Assembly: GCA_964415245.1 (NCBI GenBank)
Contig: CAYQAJ010000155.1
Location: 1 to 11,979 of the forward strand
Direction of reading: 5' to 3'
DNA length: 11,979 nt
Source: CAYQAJ01 sp964415245
Lineage (GTDB): Bacteria > Planctomycetota > Planctomycetia > Pirellulales > Pirellulaceae
In this document: positions 11,664-11,979 of the stretch, piece after piece
How positions within the stretch are numbered: position 1 is the stretch's first letter
How the letters are laid out: each line of letters starts with the position of its first letter
The notes under the pieces: generated by a model
Seen by the model: only the letters and a program-made list of their open reading frames with translations
Told to the model about the DNA's origin: nothing
Database searches by the model: none
Program-made: the position numbers and the translations under genes

Positions 11664-11738
11664 TGCGGGATAGTTGCTGTTGGTAGTGACGCCTGGCTCT
11701 GAACCAGGAGGCCGTTGGTTCGATTCCAACTCCCGCAG
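11664..11738 (+). tRNA. tRNA-Gln (anticodon CTG)
   Basis: Acceptor TGCGGGA pairs fully with TCCCGCA, again with U1-A72 and G73. Anticodon stem CCTGG/CCAGG holds loop CTCTGAA, anticodon CTG. T stem GTTGG/CCAAC. It shares most of its 5' two thirds with the TTG gene upstream, suggesting tandem duplication followed by a change at anticodon base 34. No CCA. Confidence 0.94.
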
Positions 11739-11748
11739 CTCAATCGAC

Positions 11749-11833
11749 GGAAGTCATCCGGCTGGATGAGGGGCCTGTCTTGAAAACAGGTGGCGACGAA
11801 AGTCGCTTGTGAGTTCGAGTCTCACGGCTTCCG
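11749..11833 (+). tRNA. tRNA-Ser (anticodon TGA)
   Basis: Class II tRNA of 85 bases. Acceptor GGAAGTC pairs with GGCTTCC (one T-G wobble). Anticodon stem CCTGT/ACAGG holds loop CTTGAAA, anticodon TGA. The variable arm GCGAC-GAAA-GTCGC is a perfect hairpin. T stem GTGAG/CTCAC, discriminator G. No CCA. Confidence 0.95.
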
Positions 11834-11844
11834 CTCTGCAAGTT

Positions 11845-11915
11845 GGGCTCATCGTCCAATAGGAGGACGCTGGCGTCGCAAGCCGGAGATCCCGGTGCAA
11901 GTCCGGGTGAGTCCA
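11845..11915 (+). tRNA. tRNA-Ala (anticodon CGC)
   Basis: Acceptor GGGCTCA pairs with TGAGTCC and contains the G3-U70 wobble that defines alanine identity. D stem GTCC/GGAC, anticodon stem CTGGC/GCCGG with loop GTCGCAA, anticodon CGC. T stem CCCGG/CCGGG is perfect, but the T loop is TGCAAGT, replacing the usual U55 with G. Discriminator A, no CCA. Confidence 0.9.
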
Positions 11916-11935
11916 CTGACCTCACGCTTGTCCGA

Positions 11936-11979
11936 AAGCCGTCGGGGACTGGTTCAGCATGAGTTGTCAGTTGTCGGTT
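11936..11979. repeat. Probable left end of a third hairpin element, cut by the window edge
   Basis: CCGTCGGGGACTGG (11939-11952) is identical to 728-741 of copy 1, and the next bases match only in part. Any right arm would lie beyond the window or be lost. The following GAGTTGTCAGTTGTCGGTT is made of short GTTGTC-type repeats. Confidence 0.5.

Noticed and set aside
9664..11979. Open frames on both strands across the tRNA array
   Set aside because: Their translations show repeated GIEPA/GSIP/VRLP-type peptides, the known false products of tRNA T-arm sequence GGTTCGA(A/T)TCC read in all frames.
9664..11979. CRISPR array
   Set aside because: The repeated short segments are tRNA T arms and spacer elements of unequal length and spacing; there is no regular repeat-spacer pattern and no cas gene.

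Overview
The window is high-GC bacterial DNA. It most likely comes from a planctomycete of the Pirellulales type. The main clue is the pair at the left end: the tail of a DUF1549/DUF1553 cytochrome-like protein followed by a Tat-exported DUF1501 protein, a pairing found in many copies in Planctomycetes. Species cannot be assigned from the sequence alone.

Layout. (1) 2-2228: the DUF1553 tail and the complete DUF1501 gene, both on + and separated by a hairpin repeat that fills most of the gap. (2) 2347-2991: a stand-alone ankyrin-repeat protein with visibly lower GC than its neighbours. (3) 3115-6720: a phosphate-uptake cluster, pstS-pstC-pstA, preceded by three 7-bp direct repeats on an 11-bp period that look like a Pho box. 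The ATPase gene pstB and the regulator phoU are not here. The cluster ends at a hairpin and a convergent gene. (4) 6867-8039 (-): a secreted two-domain esterase (immunoglobulin-like/CBM48-like module plus an esterase-D type alpha/beta hydrolase). (5) 8490-9098: a short MscS-type mechanosensitive channel, followed by a tandemly duplicated perfect hairpin. (6) 9099-9663: no gene recognised, but a textbook intrinsic terminator at 9602-9636.

(7) 9664-11915: a dense array of 17 tRNA genes, one cut by an assembly gap, all on the + strand. The order is Phe(GAA), Glu(TTC), Pro(CGG), Ile(GAT), Lys(TTT), Ile(TAT), Lys(CTT), Thr(CGT), Gly(GCC, partial), Asn(GTT), Ser(CGA), Gly(TCC), Asn-like(GTT, degenerate), Gln(TTG), Gln(CTG), Ser(TGA), Ala(CGC). 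None encodes CCA. Several carry non-canonical bases or mismatches, and one is a rare Ile(UAU) isoacceptor. Between them lie at least four kinds of small repeat: a hairpin element also found at the left end of the window, a 33-bp GA/CT-rich element in three copies, a 33-bp inverted repeat spanning about 200 bp, and 7-bp tandem repeats. This is the most unusual part of the window. It looks like an accessory tRNA array of the kind carried by mobile elements, phages or plasmids, but no integrase, transposase or phage gene is visible here.

The genes do not form one pathway. The functional units are the DUF1553/DUF1501 pair, the Pst transporter and the tRNA array.
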